Of a DNA stretch of 50,520 nt, positions 9,112 to 17,617 are shown piece by piece. The position numbers and the translations under genes are program-made. Where the stretch lies: contig CAIVVS010000092.1 in NCBI GenBank assembly GCA_903909415.1, positions 1 through 50,520 of the forward strand, in the 5' to 3' direction. The DNA comes from an uncultured Pseudomonadota bacterium. GTDB taxonomy: Bacteria > Pseudomonadota > Gammaproteobacteria > Burkholderiales > SG8-39. The notes under the pieces were generated by a model. The model was not told where the DNA came from and searched no databases. It saw only the letters and a program-made list of their open reading frames with translations. Numbering within the stretch: the stretch's first letter is position 1; every line of letters begins with the position of its first letter.

Positions 9112-10104
9112 ATGACCGATACCGCGTTCCGAAGGTCCTGCCTCGCCCTCGCGGTGGCCGCCGCGCCGATGACCGGCATGCTGCCGGCATTGGCCTGGTC
9201 CCAGGCCTATCCGGACAAGCCGGTGCGCATGGTGGTGCCGTTTCCGGCCGGCGGACCGGTGGACGTGATCGGGCGCCTGGTCGCGCAGGACCTGTCGCGC
9301 AGCCTGCAGCAGCAGTTCCTGATCGACAACCGGGCGGGGGCGGGGGGCACCATCGCCTCCGAGTTCGTCGCGGCGGCGGCGCCCGACGGCTACACGCTGC
9401 TGGTCGGCAGCACCAGCACCCTGGCGGTGGCCCCGGCGCTGTATCCCAAGCTGAAGTACCACCCCGTCAAGTCGTTTGCCTCCATCGGCGGCGTGTCGCT
9501 GGAAACCCTGGCGCTGCTGGTCAATCCCGGGCTGCCGGTGAACTCGGTGCGCGAACTGGTGGCCCACGTGAAGTCCAATCCGGGCAAGGTGAACTTCGGC
9601 TCGCCCGGCACCGGCACCCAGACCCACCTGGTGTCGGAGATGTTCAAGCTGCAGGCCGGGCTCGATTCCACCCACGTTCCCTACAAGGGCGGCGCGCCCT
9701 CGGTGGTGGGCGCGATGGCCGGTGAAGTCCAGTACCTGTTCAATCCCATGTCCACCTCGGTGTCGATGGCTCGCAGCGGCAAGCTGCGCCTGTTAGGCAC
9801 CACCGGCACGCGGCGCGACGCGCTGTTCCCCGACGTGCCCACCATCGCCGAGGCCGGCTTGCCGGACTTCGAGGCACTGTTCTGGATCGGGCTGGTCGCG
9901 CCGGCCGGCGCGCCGCGCGAGGTGGTGGACCGGCTCGGCCGCGAGGCGCTGCGCATCGCCGATTCGCGCGAGATGGCCGACCAGCTCGCCAAGCTGGGCT
10001 CCACGCCCTACCGCGCCACGCCCGAGGAGTTCGGGCGGATGGTGGGGCGCGAGTTCGAGAAATGGTCCGAGCTGGCCCGCAAGGCCAACGTCAAGGTTGA
10101 CTAG
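9112..10104 (+). CDS. Bug/TctC-family solute-binding protein
   Basis: A 330-residue exported binding protein starting at ATG 9112. Its hydrophobic leader ends at about ALAWSQA-YPDK. Hallmarks include KPVRMVVPFPAGGPVDVIGR, DNRAGAGGTIAS, THVPYKGGAPS and FPDVPTIAEAGLPDFE. It is first in a probable two-gene unit with the luciferase-like monooxygenase, whose start lies 37 bp after this stop. It is transcribed divergently from the AraC regulator. The arrangement suggests the Bug protein captures the compound, or a precursor of it, that the oxygenase attacks. No cognate membrane subunits are visible. Confidence 0.92.
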   Translation: MTDTAFRRSCLALAVAAAPMTGMLPALAWSQAYPDKPVRMVVPFPAGGPVDVIGRLVAQDLSRSLQQQFLIDNRAGAGGTIASEFVAAAAPDGYTLLVGSTSTLAVAPALYPKLKYHPVKSFASIGGVSLETLALLVNPGLPVNSVRELVAHVKSNPGKVNFGSPGTGTQTHLVSEMFKLQAGLDSTHVPYKGGAPSVVGAMAGEVQYLFNPMSTSVSMARSGKLRLLGTTGTRRDALFPDVPTIAEAGLPDFEALFWIGLVAPAGAPREVVDRLGREALRIADSREMADQLAKLGSTPYRATPEEFGRMVGREFEKWSELARKANVKVD

Positions 10105-10141
10105 TTTCGGGTCGACCCGCTTTCAGCAAAGGAAGGGCACC

Positions 10142-11164
10142 ATGGAATTCGGCATCTTCGATCACCTGGACCGCGGCGACACCACGGTCGAGACCCACTA
10201 CCGCGACCGCCTGGACATCATCGAGGCCTGCGAGCGCGTCGGCATGCGCAGCTACCACGTCGCCGAGCACCACCTGTCGGAACTCGGCATGGCGCCGTCT
10301 CCCAACGTGTTCCTGTCGGCGGTGGCGCAGCGCACGCGGCGCCTTCGCTTCGGGCCGATGATCTATGCCTCGCCCATGTACCACCCGCTGCGGCTGCTGG
10401 AGGAGATCGGCATGCTCGACCAGATGAGCGGCGGGCGGCTGGAGATGGGCTTCGGCCGCGGCGCGGTCGCCGCCGAGATCCGCTTCTTCGGCGTGGAGCC
10501 CAAGGAGTCGGAGCAGAGCTACAACGAACTGGTCGCCTTCGTGATGAAGGGGCTGGCCGACGGCGCGGTGACCGTGCCCGAGGAAGGCGGCAAGCTGCGC
10601 CACCTGCCGCTGGCGATCCCCTCGCTGCAGCGCCCGCATCCGCCGCTCTGGTACGGCGTGCACCAGCCGCCCAGCGCCGAGCGCGCCGCGCGCACCGGCA
10701 TGAACATCCTCAGCCTGGACACGGTGGCCGAGACGCGCGCCTGCACCGACGCCTACCGGCGGGTGTGGAAGGAACTGCACGGCAACGCCGCGCTGCCGAT
10801 GATGGGCCTGGGCCGCTTCCTGGTGGTCAACAAGGACCCGAAGCAGGCGCTGGAGGCGGCGCGCCGCGCCTACCGGCGCTGGTACCAGAACTTCACCTAC
10901 CTGTCCTCGCGCATGGGCTTCCCGCACTTCCACCATCGTTCCAAGGAATTCGACGGGATGATCGAGGAAGGGCGCGCGGTGGCCGGTACGCCGGAGACGG
11001 TGGCGGAGTTCATCGACGGACAGATGCGTGACGCCGGCACCAATTTCTTCGTCGGCCAGTTTGCCTTCGGTAACCTCACGCGCGAGGAGATGCTGGAGTC
11101 GGTGAGCCTGTTCGGGCGGGAAGTGATGCCCATGCTCGCCGGTCGCGAGGCGGTCGCCGCCTGA
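10142..11164 (+). CDS. LLM-class flavin-dependent oxidoreductase (bacterial luciferase-like)
   Basis: A 340-residue protein starting at ATG 10142 after AAAGGAAGGG. It begins MEFGIFDHLDRGD and carries the luciferase-like TIM-barrel landmarks: YHVAEHHLSELGMAPSPNVF, RFGPMIYASPMYHPLRLLEE and the phosphate-binding GGRLEMGFGRG segment near residue 100. Such enzymes use FMNH2 supplied by a separate reductase to oxygenate or desulfonate substrates. No flavin reductase gene is seen nearby. It probably acts with the Bug protein directly upstream under the AraC regulator. The substrate is unknown. Confidence 0.88.
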   Translation: MEFGIFDHLDRGDTTVETHYRDRLDIIEACERVGMRSYHVAEHHLSELGMAPSPNVFLSAVAQRTRRLRFGPMIYASPMYHPLRLLEEIGMLDQMSGGRLEMGFGRGAVAAEIRFFGVEPKESEQSYNELVAFVMKGLADGAVTVPEEGGKLRHLPLAIPSLQRPHPPLWYGVHQPPSAERAARTGMNILSLDTVAETRACTDAYRRVWKELHGNAALPMMGLGRFLVVNKDPKQALEAARRAYRRWYQNFTYLSSRMGFPHFHHRSKEFDGMIEEGRAVAGTPETVAEFIDGQMRDAGTNFFVGQFAFGNLTREEMLESVSLFGREVMPMLAGREAVAA

Positions 11165-11204
11165 AGCCTCCCGCCGCGCGGATTGCGCGGCGGCTTGTGG
11201 CAGG

Positions 11205-12293
11205 ATGCCCGGCATGGCGCGCGCATCCCTGCTGATCCCGTTGCTGGTCCTGTTGCTGTCGGCTGCGGCGCCGGCCGTCGCCGCCGATGCCGCCTATCCC
11301 CAGGTCCGGCCGGGCGTCACGCTGGCCTTCCCGCGCGACCACGGCAGCCATCCTGAATTCCGGACCGAGTGGTGGTACCTCACCGGATGGATCAGGACCG
11401 CGGATGGCGCGGACCTCGGCGTGCAGGTCACGTTCTTCCGCAACCGCCCGGGCCTGGCCGAGGACAACCCCAGCCAATTCGCGCCGCGCGAGCTGCTGTT
11501 CGCGCATGCGGCGCTGGCCGACCCGGCGGCCGGCCGCCTGTTGCATGACGAGCGATCGGCGCGCGCCGGCTTCGGCATCGCGCAGGCCCGGGTGGGCGAG
11601 GCGGCGGTGCGGCTGGAAGACTGGACCCTCGCGCGCGACGGCGAAGCGTGGGTGGCGGACATCAAGGCCAAGGAGTTCCGGCTTGCACTGCGCTTCACGC
11701 CGACGCAGCCGGTGCTGGTGCAGGGCGAAGGCGGCTACAGCCGCAAGGGTCCGAAGCCCGCCCAGGCCAGCTACTACTACAGCCTGCCGCAGCTCGCGGT
11801 CAGCGGCGAGATCGCAAGGCGCGGCGCGGTGAGCAAGGTGAGCGGGCGCGCCTGGATGGACCACGAATGGTCGAGCGAAGTCATGGCCCCGGAAGCGGTG
11901 GGCTGGGACTGGGCCGGCATCAACCTGGATGACGGCGGCTCCCTGATGGCATTCCGCATGCGCAATGCCAGGGGCGAGGCGATCTGGGCGGGCGGCAGCC
12001 TGCGCACCGCCGATGGCAGGCTGAAGTCCCTCGGACCCAAGGACGTGCGCTTCGAGCCGCTGCGGACCTGGCGCTCGCCGCGTTCGGGCGCGTCCTGGCC
12101 GGTGGCCATGCGCATCCATGCGGCCGGGCGGCAATGGGAGCTCGCGCCGCTGATGGATGACCAGGAACTGGATGCGCGCGCCTCGACCAACACCGTGTAC
12201 TGGGAAGGCGCGGTTCGCGCTTCGGAATCCGGCAAGCCGGCGGGGCGGGGCTACCTGGAGCTGACCGGGTACTGGAAGCCCTTGAAGCTCTAG
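11205..12293 (+). CDS. AttH/CrtC-like lipocalin-domain protein, exported
   Basis: A 362-residue protein with an N-terminal signal sequence (residues about 1-27, ending APAVAA-DAA). The diagnostic EWWYLTGW segment is at 55-62, and a later SGRAWMDHEWSSE block is followed by WDWAGINLDDGGSLMAFR. These are typical of the AttH-like / carotenoid 1,2-hydratase-like family of paired lipocalin barrels. Such genes usually follow an ABC ATPase and FtsX permease (AttEFG), here at 2392-5759 but 5.4 kb away. It is likely a periplasmic partner of that ABC system, handling a hydrophobic ligand. It converges on the molybdenum hydroxylase gene with a 20-bp gap. Confidence 0.85.
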   Translation: MPGMARASLLIPLLVLLLSAAAPAVAADAAYPQVRPGVTLAFPRDHGSHPEFRTEWWYLTGWIRTADGADLGVQVTFFRNRPGLAEDNPSQFAPRELLFAHAALADPAAGRLLHDERSARAGFGIAQARVGEAAVRLEDWTLARDGEAWVADIKAKEFRLALRFTPTQPVLVQGEGGYSRKGPKPAQASYYYSLPQLAVSGEIARRGAVSKVSGRAWMDHEWSSEVMAPEAVGWDWAGINLDDGGSLMAFRMRNARGEAIWAGGSLRTADGRLKSLGPKDVRFEPLRTWRSPRSGASWPVAMRIHAAGRQWELAPLMDDQELDARASTNTVYWEGAVRASESGKPAGRGYLELTGYWKPLKL

Positions 12294-12313
12294 GGGCGCG
12301 GCCGTCGGGGCGG

Positions 12314-14710
12314 TCAGTCCGCCTGGCTGGTGGCCTGCAGCGCGGCGAGGATGCGCTCTGGCGTGAACGGCTGGTGCGTGGCCATCGCCCCCAGCGGCCG
12401 CAATGCGTCGTTCACCGCGGTCCAGACCGCGCCGATGGCGCCTATCGTGCCGGCTTCGCCCACGCCCTTGGCGCCGAGTTCAGTGGCCTGCTCGGGGGAC
12501 TCCATGTGGTCCACGTGGATGTCCGGCATCTCGCCGGCCATGGGGACCAGGTACTCGGCCAGCGTGCCGTTGAGCATCGAACCATCCTCGCCGTACAGGC
12601 ATTCCTCGTACAGCGCGGAACCGATGCCCTGCACGATGCCGCCGCGGATCTGTTCCTCGACGATCAGCGGATTGACGATGCGGCCGCAGTCGTCCACCGC
12701 CCAGTGACCCAGCAGGCGGATGAAGCCGGTCTCATGGTCCAGTTCGAGGTGGCAGGCCTGGATGCCGTTGGCGGTGTAGTAGGTGCCGTGGTTGTCCACG
12801 TGGCTGACGCTGACGGCGAGTTGCACGTTCAGGTCCTTGGGCAGGGTGTCCTGGCGGAAGTAGCCGATGCGCGCGACCTCGGAGATCGGCATGACCGGCA
12901 GGCCGGAGCGGGCATCGACAACATGCCCCTCGGCCAGGTCGAGCGCCTCGGCTGGGGTCTTGCTGATCGCCGCTGCGATGGCCAGTACGGCGGCTTTCAG
13001 GGCGCGTGCGGCCTTGAGCGCAGCCTCGCCGCCGACAGCCATGCCGCGCGAGCCCCAGGCGCCGCCGCCATACGGGGACTGGGCGGTGTCTCCGGCGGCC
13101 ACGCTGACCTGGTTGATGTCCACGGCCAGCACCGAGGCGACGATCTGCGCGATGCCGGTCAGCGTGCCCTGTCCCTGGTCGGTGGTGCTGGTGACGCACT
13201 GGATCGCGCCCGACGGCTCGATGCGCAGCATGCAGCCGTCCTGCACCGACACCGGGGCTTCCGATGGTCCGTAATAGGATGGCCCGTAGGAGGTCTGCTC
13301 GACGAAGGTCGACAGGCCGATACCGCGGTAGATGCCCTTGCCGCGCAGCGCGTGCTGCTCGGCGCGCAGACGCTCGTACTGCATGTTCTCCACCAACCGG
13401 TCCAGGCAGCGACGGAACGAGGCGTTGACGATTCGGGTGCCCGCCGCGGTCACGCAGGGCAGGTCCTCCTCGGCGCGGTAGTTCCTCCGGCGCATCTCCA
13501 CCGGGTCGATGCCCAGGGTCGCGGCGGCCTGGTCCAGCAGCACCTCGGTGACCGCGCAGGCCAGGGGCATGCCCACCCCCCGGTACATGCCGGTGAGGTT
13601 CTTGTTCACATAGACGCTGCGCGTCCTGGCCTCATAGTGGGGGAAGGCGTAGGGCGCCCCGGTCATGGTGATCGCCATCATCCCTTCGGCGATGTTGAAT
13701 CGCAGCGGCATGCCATAGGCGCCGATGGCGCCCAGGTCGTCCATGGACATGGCCTGGATGCGGCCGTCGGCGCCGACGGCGATGCGTGCGTCGATCAGGT
13801 GCTCGCGCACATGGCCGTCCGACAGGAAGGATTCCAGCCGGTCGGCGCTGTACTGGATCGGGCGCGCGGTGAGCACGCTGGTGGCGGCGACGGCGATTTC
13901 CTCGGCGTAGACGTTGATCTTCACGCCGAAGCCGCCGCCCACGTCCGGCGCGATGACGCGTACGCGGTGTTCCGGGATGTCCAGCGCGCGGCTGAACACC
14001 GCCTGCATCTGGAACGGCGCCTGGTGGGAGTGGTGGACGGTGAGCGTGCCATCAGCGGGGTTGAAGTCGGCGATCAGGCCGCGGGGTTCCAGCGTCACGC
14101 CGGTCTGGCGTCCGAAGCGGAACTCCCGGGAGTGGACCACCGGCGACTCGGCGAAGGCCCGCTCCGGTTCGCCTGTGCGGATCCGATGCTCGAAGGCGAG
14201 GTTGTCGCCAAGCTCCGGATGGATCGGCTTCGCGCCATCGGCGACCGCGTCCTCGGCGCTGACGATGGCATCAAGCGGTTCCCAATCGACGACGACCAGT
14301 TCCGCGCCGTCCTCGGCCTGTGCGCGGCTGTCGGCGAGCACCGCGGCGACCGGTTGCCCCTGCCAGACGGCATGGCCCAGGGCCATGGGGTACTGGGGAG
14401 CCGACTTGTGGTTGGCACGATGGCGCGCCACGCCGACCAAGGGCTGGGTGATGGCGGCCAATTGCGCGCCGGTGAACACTTGGCGCACGCCTTCGCACTT
14501 CAGGGCTGGGGAGCCGTCAATCGACAGGATCTTCGCGTGGGCGTGCGGGCTGCGCACGAATGCGAGGTGCAGCATGCGCGGGGAGGACAGGTCCGCGAGG
14601 TACTTGCCGCGGCCCTGCACCAGCCGGTCGGTACCGGTCCGCGGCACGCGCTCGCCGATCAGGGAGCGCGCGCGCAGCCCGATGGCGGGATCGTCGACGC
14701 GCTTGTTCAT
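12314..14710 (-). CDS. Molybdenum hydroxylase large subunit (xanthine dehydrogenase family)
   Basis: A 798-residue molybdopterin-binding subunit. It starts GLRARSLIGERVPRTGTDRL and has the YLADLSSPRMLHLAFVRSPHAHAKI block, LEPRGLIADF, VGGGFGVKINVYAEE and, near the end, GAKGVGE with the presumed catalytic Glu752. The loop that in CO dehydrogenase carries the Cu-binding cysteine reads MYRGVGMP, so this is not a CO dehydrogenase. It overlaps the small-subunit gene by 4 bp (ATGA) and ends the 14-gene minus-strand locus. The family hydroxylates electron-poor carbons, typically beside a ring nitrogen, using water. An N-heteroaromatic substrate is inferred, not shown. Confidence 0.93.
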   Translation of the reverse strand: MNKRVDDPAIGLRARSLIGERVPRTGTDRLVQGRGKYLADLSSPRMLHLAFVRSPHAHAKILSIDGSPALKCEGVRQVFTGAQLAAITQPLVGVARHRANHKSAPQYPMALGHAVWQGQPVAAVLADSRAQAEDGAELVVVDWEPLDAIVSAEDAVADGAKPIHPELGDNLAFEHRIRTGEPERAFAESPVVHSREFRFGRQTGVTLEPRGLIADFNPADGTLTVHHSHQAPFQMQAVFSRALDIPEHRVRVIAPDVGGGFGVKINVYAEEIAVAATSVLTARPIQYSADRLESFLSDGHVREHLIDARIAVGADGRIQAMSMDDLGAIGAYGMPLRFNIAEGMMAITMTGAPYAFPHYEARTRSVYVNKNLTGMYRGVGMPLACAVTEVLLDQAAATLGIDPVEMRRRNYRAEEDLPCVTAAGTRIVNASFRRCLDRLVENMQYERLRAEQHALRGKGIYRGIGLSTFVEQTSYGPSYYGPSEAPVSVQDGCMLRIEPSGAIQCVTSTTDQGQGTLTGIAQIVASVLAVDINQVSVAAGDTAQSPYGGGAWGSRGMAVGGEAALKAARALKAAVLAIAAAISKTPAEALDLAEGHVVDARSGLPVMPISEVARIGYFRQDTLPKDLNVQLAVSVSHVDNHGTYYTANGIQACHLELDHETGFIRLLGHWAVDDCGRIVNPLIVEEQIRGGIVQGIGSALYEECLYGEDGSMLNGTLAEYLVPMAGEMPDIHVDHMESPEQATELGAKGVGEAGTIGAIGAVWTAVNDALRPLGAMATHQPFTPERILAALQATSQAD

Positions 14711-15210
14711 CGCGCGACCGCCCTGGGCTGGTTGGCTACCTCTAGGATGGCCTCGACGATGGACTGGTAGCCGGTGCAGCGGCAGAAGTTGCCGGAGATG
14801 TGGTCCCGGACCTGCGCCCGCTCCAGCGGTTCACCGGTGGCAAGCAGCTCGCGCGCGGTGAGCAGCATGCCCGCGGTGCAGAAGCCGCACTGCGACGCGT
14901 TGTGGCGGATGAAGGCCTGCTGCAGCGCCTTGAGTTCGCCGTTGTCCGTGAGGCCTTCGATCGTTTGGACCGAACAGCCTTCAGCCTGGACGGCCAGGGT
15001 CAGGCAGCCGCGCACGACCTGGCCATCCAGCACGACCGTGCAGCTTCCGCAGACGCCGTGTTCGCAGCCGAGGTGGGTGCCGGTGAGGCCCAGGTCGTTG
15101 CGCAGGAAATCCGCGAGGTGCTGGCGCACGCGCACCGGCCGGCGCACCGCCTCGCCATTGACCGTGGTGGTGAGCAGCGCGTCCTCGCTGCCCTGGAGGG
15201 TGTCGTTCAT
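14707..15210 (-). CDS. Molybdenum hydroxylase 2Fe-2S small subunit
   Basis: A 167-residue protein with both iron-sulfur sites. The plant-ferredoxin-type site is C49-x4-C54-x2-C57-x11-C69 (CEHGVCGSC). The all-alpha site uses C108, C111, C143 and C145 (CGFC and CRC). It carries electrons from the molybdenum centre in the large subunit to FAD in the medium subunit. Start ATG 15210 overlaps the stop of the medium-subunit gene, and its own stop overlaps the large-subunit start, so all three are translationally coupled. No signal peptide is present, placing the complex in the cytoplasm. Confidence 0.95.
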   Translation of the reverse strand: MNDTLQGSEDALLTTTVNGEAVRRPVRVRQHLADFLRNDLGLTGTHLGCEHGVCGSCTVVLDGQVVRGCLTLAVQAEGCSVQTIEGLTDNGELKALQQAFIRHNASQCGFCTAGMLLTARELLATGEPLERAQVRDHISGNFCRCTGYQSIVEAILEVANQPRAVAR

Positions 15211-16082
15211 TGCATTGCCTCCCTGGGCTGGCCGTCGGGCAGCCCGTTGAGCACGCGGCGGGTGAGCACCTGGGCCATGCGCAGGCGCGTGGCAGCCGAG
15301 CAGCCCGGCGTCGAGTCGGGATCGATGTCCGCGGCGACCGCTTCATCCAGCGCTATGGCGGCAGCGGCATCCAAGGGCAGGCGGACGCCCTGGACTGCTT
15401 TTGCCACGCGCCCGGCCAGGCGTCCTGTGGACGCGCAGCCGAAATAGGCGATGCGCAGGTTGTGCAGCACACCCGCGCGGATTTCGCCGGACACCGCGAC
15501 ACCCGCCAATGCGTAGTCGCCGCGGCGTCGGCTGAGTTCATCCAGCGCCCACAAGGAAAGGGGGCCCGCCTTGGGAAAGGACACGGCTTCGATCAGTTCG
15601 CCCGCAAGCAGCACGGTCGCCATGGTGCCGGTGAAGAAATCGGCTGCTGCCACGGTGCGGCGGCCTGAGGGTCCGACGAGGTGGATGGCGGCGTCCAGCG
15701 CCACGGCGCAGGCAGGCAACTCGGCGGCAGGATCAGCGAGCGCGAGGCTGCCGCCCAGCGTGCCGCGGTTGCGGATCGCGACGTGCGCGACCAGGTCCAG
15801 CGCCCGGGGCAGCAGCGGGACGTGGCGCCGCACCGCCGCATCGTTCATGACCTCTGCATGGCGGGTGGCGGCGCCGATGCGGATGGTGCTTCCGGCATCG
15901 CTGATGCCACGCAGTTCTGCCAGCCGGCTGATGTCCACCAGCAGCTCAGGCTGCGCGGCGCGCATGTTCAGCGCCGGCAGCAGGCTCTGGCCGCCGGCGA
16001 GAGCGGTGCCGCCGGCGGCGAGGGCCTGCATGGCCGACTGGAGGTCCGGCGGGCGCAGGTACCGGAACCGGGGTGCCTTCAT
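15207..16082 (-). CDS. Molybdenum hydroxylase FAD-binding medium subunit
   Basis: A 291-residue subunit starting at ATG 16082 (MKAPRFRYLRPPDL). The frame is open further upstream, but that would overlap the VOC gene. The FAD pyrophosphate loops AGGQS (29-33) and TLGGS (108-112, followed by LALADPAAE) are present. A C-terminal domain typical of CoxM-like proteins starts near residue 180. It passes electrons to an acceptor outside the complex. It starts 5 bp after the VOC stop and overlaps the small-subunit gene by 4 bp. Order is medium-small-large, as in the second cluster at 38354-42049. Confidence 0.93.
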   Translation of the reverse strand: MKAPRFRYLRPPDLQSAMQALAAGGTALAGGQSLLPALNMRAAQPELLVDISRLAELRGISDAGSTIRIGAATRHAEVMNDAAVRRHVPLLPRALDLVAHVAIRNRGTLGGSLALADPAAELPACAVALDAAIHLVGPSGRRTVAAADFFTGTMATVLLAGELIEAVSFPKAGPLSLWALDELSRRRGDYALAGVAVSGEIRAGVLHNLRIAYFGCASTGRLAGRVAKAVQGVRLPLDAAAAIALDEAVAADIDPDSTPGCSAATRLRMAQVLTRRVLNGLPDGQPREAMQ

Positions 16083-16087
16083 GCGCG

Positions 16088-16498
16088 CTAGAGCTTGCCG
16101 TCCGTCCCGGACCAGCCGCTCTTGGAGATGTCGACGATGATGCCGTCCGGGTCCTTGTACTTGCGCTCGAAGTTGGTCTTCTCCTTGTCCTTGCCCAGGT
16201 CGAAGAAGAAGGTGCCGCCGGCTTCCTCGATCTGCTTCTGCGCGGCTTCGAGGTCGTCGACCTGGAACCCGAAGTGGTGGGCGCCGACGAAGTTCTTCGG
16301 GTCCTTGAGGCCGGAGTGCTTCTCGTCCTCGAAGTGCAGCAGGGCGAGGTTGATCACGCCGTCGGTCATGTACTGCGCCGAGCTCCAACCGAGGTCCTCG
16401 TAGCCGGCGCGCTTCAGGCCGAAGGCCTTCTCGTAGAATTGGGCGGAACGCTCCTGGTCCTTCACGACGATCGCGAAATGCCTGAGTTTTGCCTGCAT
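16088..16498 (-). CDS. Small VOC/glyoxalase-family protein
   Basis: A 136-residue single-domain VOC protein starting at ATG 16498 (MQAKLRHFAIVVKD). It has two beta-alpha-beta-beta-beta motifs: residues about 4-60 and GAHHFGFQVDDLEAAQKQIE to YKDPDGIIVDIS. Candidate metal ligands are His7, His90 or His91, and an acidic residue in the final strand. Family members include glyoxalases, epimerases, small extradiol dioxygenases and resistance proteins, so the reaction is open. It lies between the bicupin dioxygenase (26 bp upstream) and the molybdenum hydroxylase, so it may act on an intermediate of the same pathway. Confidence 0.8.
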   Translation of the reverse strand: MQAKLRHFAIVVKDQERSAQFYEKAFGLKRAGYEDLGWSSAQYMTDGVINLALLHFEDEKHSGLKDPKNFVGAHHFGFQVDDLEAAQKQIEEAGGTFFFDLGKDKEKTNFERKYKDPDGIIVDISKSGWSGTDGKL

Positions 16499-16524
16499 GC
16501 TGCCTCCTTCGGTGGGTGGAGCGG

Positions 16525-17589
16525 TTAGCGGGTTTCTTCCTTGTACAGCCCGAGCTTCCTCACCACGGGCTCGTCGCTGACGCAGTAGAGGATGGCGTCG
16601 TTGTCCGGGTCGAGGTTGACGTGCTCGTGCCAGGCCCAGGTGGGAACGATCAGCAGGTCGTTCTCGCTCCAGTGGAACTCCTTGCCCTCGACGATGGTCT
16701 TGCCGCGGCCCTTGAGGCAGCAGTAGAAGCTGCTGGTGGTGTGGCGGTGGCTCCTGAGCGCCTGGCCGGGCTTGAGCAACTGCACGTGGAAGGACATGGT
16801 GGTGGTGACCGGCTCGCCCGTGACCGGGTTGATGTACTCCATCATGATGCCGTCGTGCGGGCTGCCCTCGTAGCCGCGCAGGCGCTCCAGCGCCGCCGCC
16901 GCATCCTTCCAGCGGTAGACGAACATGGGCGTGCCCTGGCTGAGGCCGCGCACGTGGGGCAGGAAGGTCGGGCGCATCCCCCCGACGCCGTACAGGTTCC
17001 GGGAGTGGTCCACCGGCTCCGAGACGGACTGGTACTGGGTCAGCTTGCCGTCCACCTTCATGTCGAACTCGAAGAAGCCGGCGCTCAGGAACTCCGCGAG
17101 CGGCAGGTCCAGCACATCCATCCACATTACCGGCTCGTCGCCATCGTTGCCGTGGTCGTGCCAGGTGCCGTTCGGCGTGATGATCAGGTCACCCCGGGAC
17201 ATGGTGCACTTCTCGCCCTCGATGATGGTGTAGCCGCCGGAACCTTCCAGCACGAAGCGGCTGGCGTTGGGCGTGTGGCGGTGCACCGTGGCCTGCTCGT
17301 GGCCGTTGTAGATCGAGGCGCTGACGTAGAGCGTGTTGGTCGAGTGGTGGCGCGGGAATACGCCCGGGTTGGACAGGATCATCACGCGGCGGTCGGACTC
17401 GGACAGCGGGATGTCGCGCGCGGCGTCCAGCAGCAGGGGGCGGATGTCGTTCCAGCGCCAGACGGCGGGCACGAAGTTCTTCTTCGGCTGTTTCACCTCG
17501 ACGTCGTGCACGATTTCCCACAGCCCGATCAGCCCGAGTTCATGGCTGCGGGTCCGGATCCGCTCCTTGGGGTCCAATGGCGCGTTCAT
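16525..17589 (-). CDS. Bicupin ring-cleavage dioxygenase (gentisate/salicylate 1,2-dioxygenase family), both metal motifs intact
   Basis: A 354-residue two-cupin protein. The N-terminal cupin has HRH (His103, His105, followed by TPNASRFVLEG) and HDH (His144, His146, in PNGTWHDHG). The C-terminal cupin repeats them as HRH (His281, His283) and HEH (His321, His323 in AWHEHVN). Enzymes of this type insert O2 to open gentisate, salicylate or 1-hydroxy-2-naphthoate rings. It is a paralogue of the bicupin at 22185-23234, which has lost the second set of histidines. It lies between the TRAP transporter and VOC genes in one run of closely spaced genes. The substrate is unknown. Confidence 0.88.
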   Translation of the reverse strand: MNAPLDPKERIRTRSHELGLIGLWEIVHDVEVKQPKKNFVPAVWRWNDIRPLLLDAARDIPLSESDRRVMILSNPGVFPRHHSTNTLYVSASIYNGHEQATVHRHTPNASRFVLEGSGGYTIIEGEKCTMSRGDLIITPNGTWHDHGNDGDEPVMWMDVLDLPLAEFLSAGFFEFDMKVDGKLTQYQSVSEPVDHSRNLYGVGGMRPTFLPHVRGLSQGTPMFVYRWKDAAAALERLRGYEGSPHDGIMMEYINPVTGEPVTTTMSFHVQLLKPGQALRSHRHTTSSFYCCLKGRGKTIVEGKEFHWSENDLLIVPTWAWHEHVNLDPDNDAILYCVSDEPVVRKLGLYKEETR

Positions 17590-17617
17590 GGTTCGCCTCC
17601 TGTCGGTGATTGCGGGG